52,480 bases of DNA from Alphaproteobacteria bacterium (lineage in GTDB: Bacteria; Pseudomonadota; Alphaproteobacteria; UBA11136), in the NCBI GenBank assembly GCA_016776635.1, contig JADHSZ010000008.1:1-52480 (forward strand), written 5' to 3'. This document shows positions 52,091 through 52,480 of this stretch, piece after piece (the stretch's first letter is position 1; every line of letters starts with the position of its first letter). The translations under genes were made by a program, and so were the position numbers. Under the pieces are notes generated by a model, which had not been told where the DNA came from, ran no database searches, and worked only from the letters and a program-made list of their open reading frames with translations.

Positions 52091-52480
52091 CTATTTCTTA
52101 TCCCAGCCACTCCAATTCATACTCTTGGGCTTTATTACAGAGTTGGCATTGATTTCGTTGAGCGTTTCCGACAAGTGCAGGAGAACCTTCAGCATTACCG
52201 GGTCCATCTTGTCCAGCCGCGCCTTGAAGGATTCCTTGGAAATGGCAACCAGAGAGCACTTCTCCGTTGTAACGGCCCCTGCATTGCGGGGAACATCATT
52301 GATCAGAGCCAATTCACCGAAGATGCTGCCTTTTTTCAGAGTCGCAATGGTTCGCGGGTTTTCAGTTCGCGTACCCTTGCGAATTTCCACGCTTCCTTCG
52401 CTGATCATATAGGCCGCATCGGGCATATCCCCTTCGTCGAAGACCATCTTGTTGGCCTCGAGGGTGATTTTCTTGAATGC
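52091..52480 (-). CDS. Cyclic-nucleotide-binding-domain protein (C-terminal part, cut by right edge)
   Basis: The frame is open to the window edge, so the protein is longer than what is seen; the last ~129 residues are present. The cNMP-binding fold is clear: FKKITLEANKMVFDEGDMPD then AAYMISEGSVEIRKG, followed by LKKGSIFGELALINDVPRNA, the phosphate-binding cassette with GELALI and an Arg. The end (EINANSVIKPKSMNWSGWDK) is hydrophilic. There is no helix-turn-helix at the C-terminus, so it is not a CRP-type DNA-binding protein as far as can be seen. It may be a stand-alone sensor or the tail of a larger protein. It converges on the peptide array. Confidence 0.88.
   Translation of the reverse strand, partial: AFKKITLEANKMVFDEGDMPDAAYMISEGSVEIRKGTRTENPRTIATLKKGSIFGELALINDVPRNAGAVTTEKCSLVAISKESFKARLDKMDPVMLKVLLHLSETLNEINANSVIKPKSMNWSGWDKK

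Overview
The window reads as a chromosomal segment of a GC-rich alphaproteobacterium, most likely in or near the Rhodospirillales. This rests on gene content and order: carA / yqeY-dnaG-rpoD; rnhB-ccrM; mutY / dciA-dsbA-smc followed by the F0 genes atpI-atpB-atpE-atpF'-atpF; a CcrM-type GANTC methyltransferase; and a perfect-looking Irr (iron control element) box. No species can be named from the sequence alone.

Layout. 1-5.8 kb: carA (cut by the left edge), yqeY, the replication primase dnaG, the primary sigma factor rpoD and a tRNA with anticodon CAT. 5.8-8.6 kb: a small AT-richer accessory islet after the tRNA, with a 51-aa membrane protein, a HEPN-type protein, a membrane-anchored coiled-coil protein and several copies of a palindromic repeat. 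8.6-16.2 kb: a lipoprotein amidohydrolase, GFA and rhodanese proteins, a Tag-like DNA glycosylase, a peroxiredoxin with an Irr-like box, tRNA-Gln with a duplicated 3' end, an orphan flagellin-like gene, and fcl-gmd for GDP-L-fucose. 16.5-25.9 kb: a PodJ-like N-terminal/coiled-coil protein, ispE, a TPR lipoprotein, ETF-ubiquinone oxidoreductase, a family-4 type uracil-DNA glycosylase, soluble lytic transglycosylase and moaB. 25.9-31.8 kb: two rSAM/selenodomain-associated type transferases, a PA0069-type radical SAM protein, a KefB-like antiporter, rnhB and ccrM. 31.8-35.5 kb: an AT-rich orphan gene of unknown function, then a histidine kinase / response regulator / PepSY set. 35.9-45.1 kb: the conserved mutY, dciA, dsbA, smc and ATP synthase F0 block. 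45.1-50.8 kb: CDGSH protein, thrB, rnhA, a second peroxiredoxin, a DsbD/ScsB-like reductase and YqgE/AlgH.

The most unusual region is the right end (50.8-52.0 kb). Five tandem genes encode 40-47-aa peptides, each with its own ribosome binding site, an almost invariant N-terminal segment of about 30 residues ending in Gln-Ala, and a short variable Cys-rich C-terminal segment. This is the leader/core architecture of ribosomally made, modified peptides (RiPPs). No modifying enzyme lies in the window. A cyclic-nucleotide-binding-domain gene, cut by the right edge, converges on the array. Upstream of the array lies a set of TGTTAACA-type octamers spaced exactly 10 bp apart. The same type of array occurs twice near 11 kb, which suggests a shared regulator. 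The peptide class, its maturation and its function are not established by what can be seen here.

Other points that deserve checking: five GANTC sites packed in front of ccrM, a CDGSH protein whose second cluster has Asp in place of the ligand His, a 13-bp motif shared by the upstream regions of the amidohydrolase and the peptide array, and a solo strong terminator at 35.7 kb with no matching gene.
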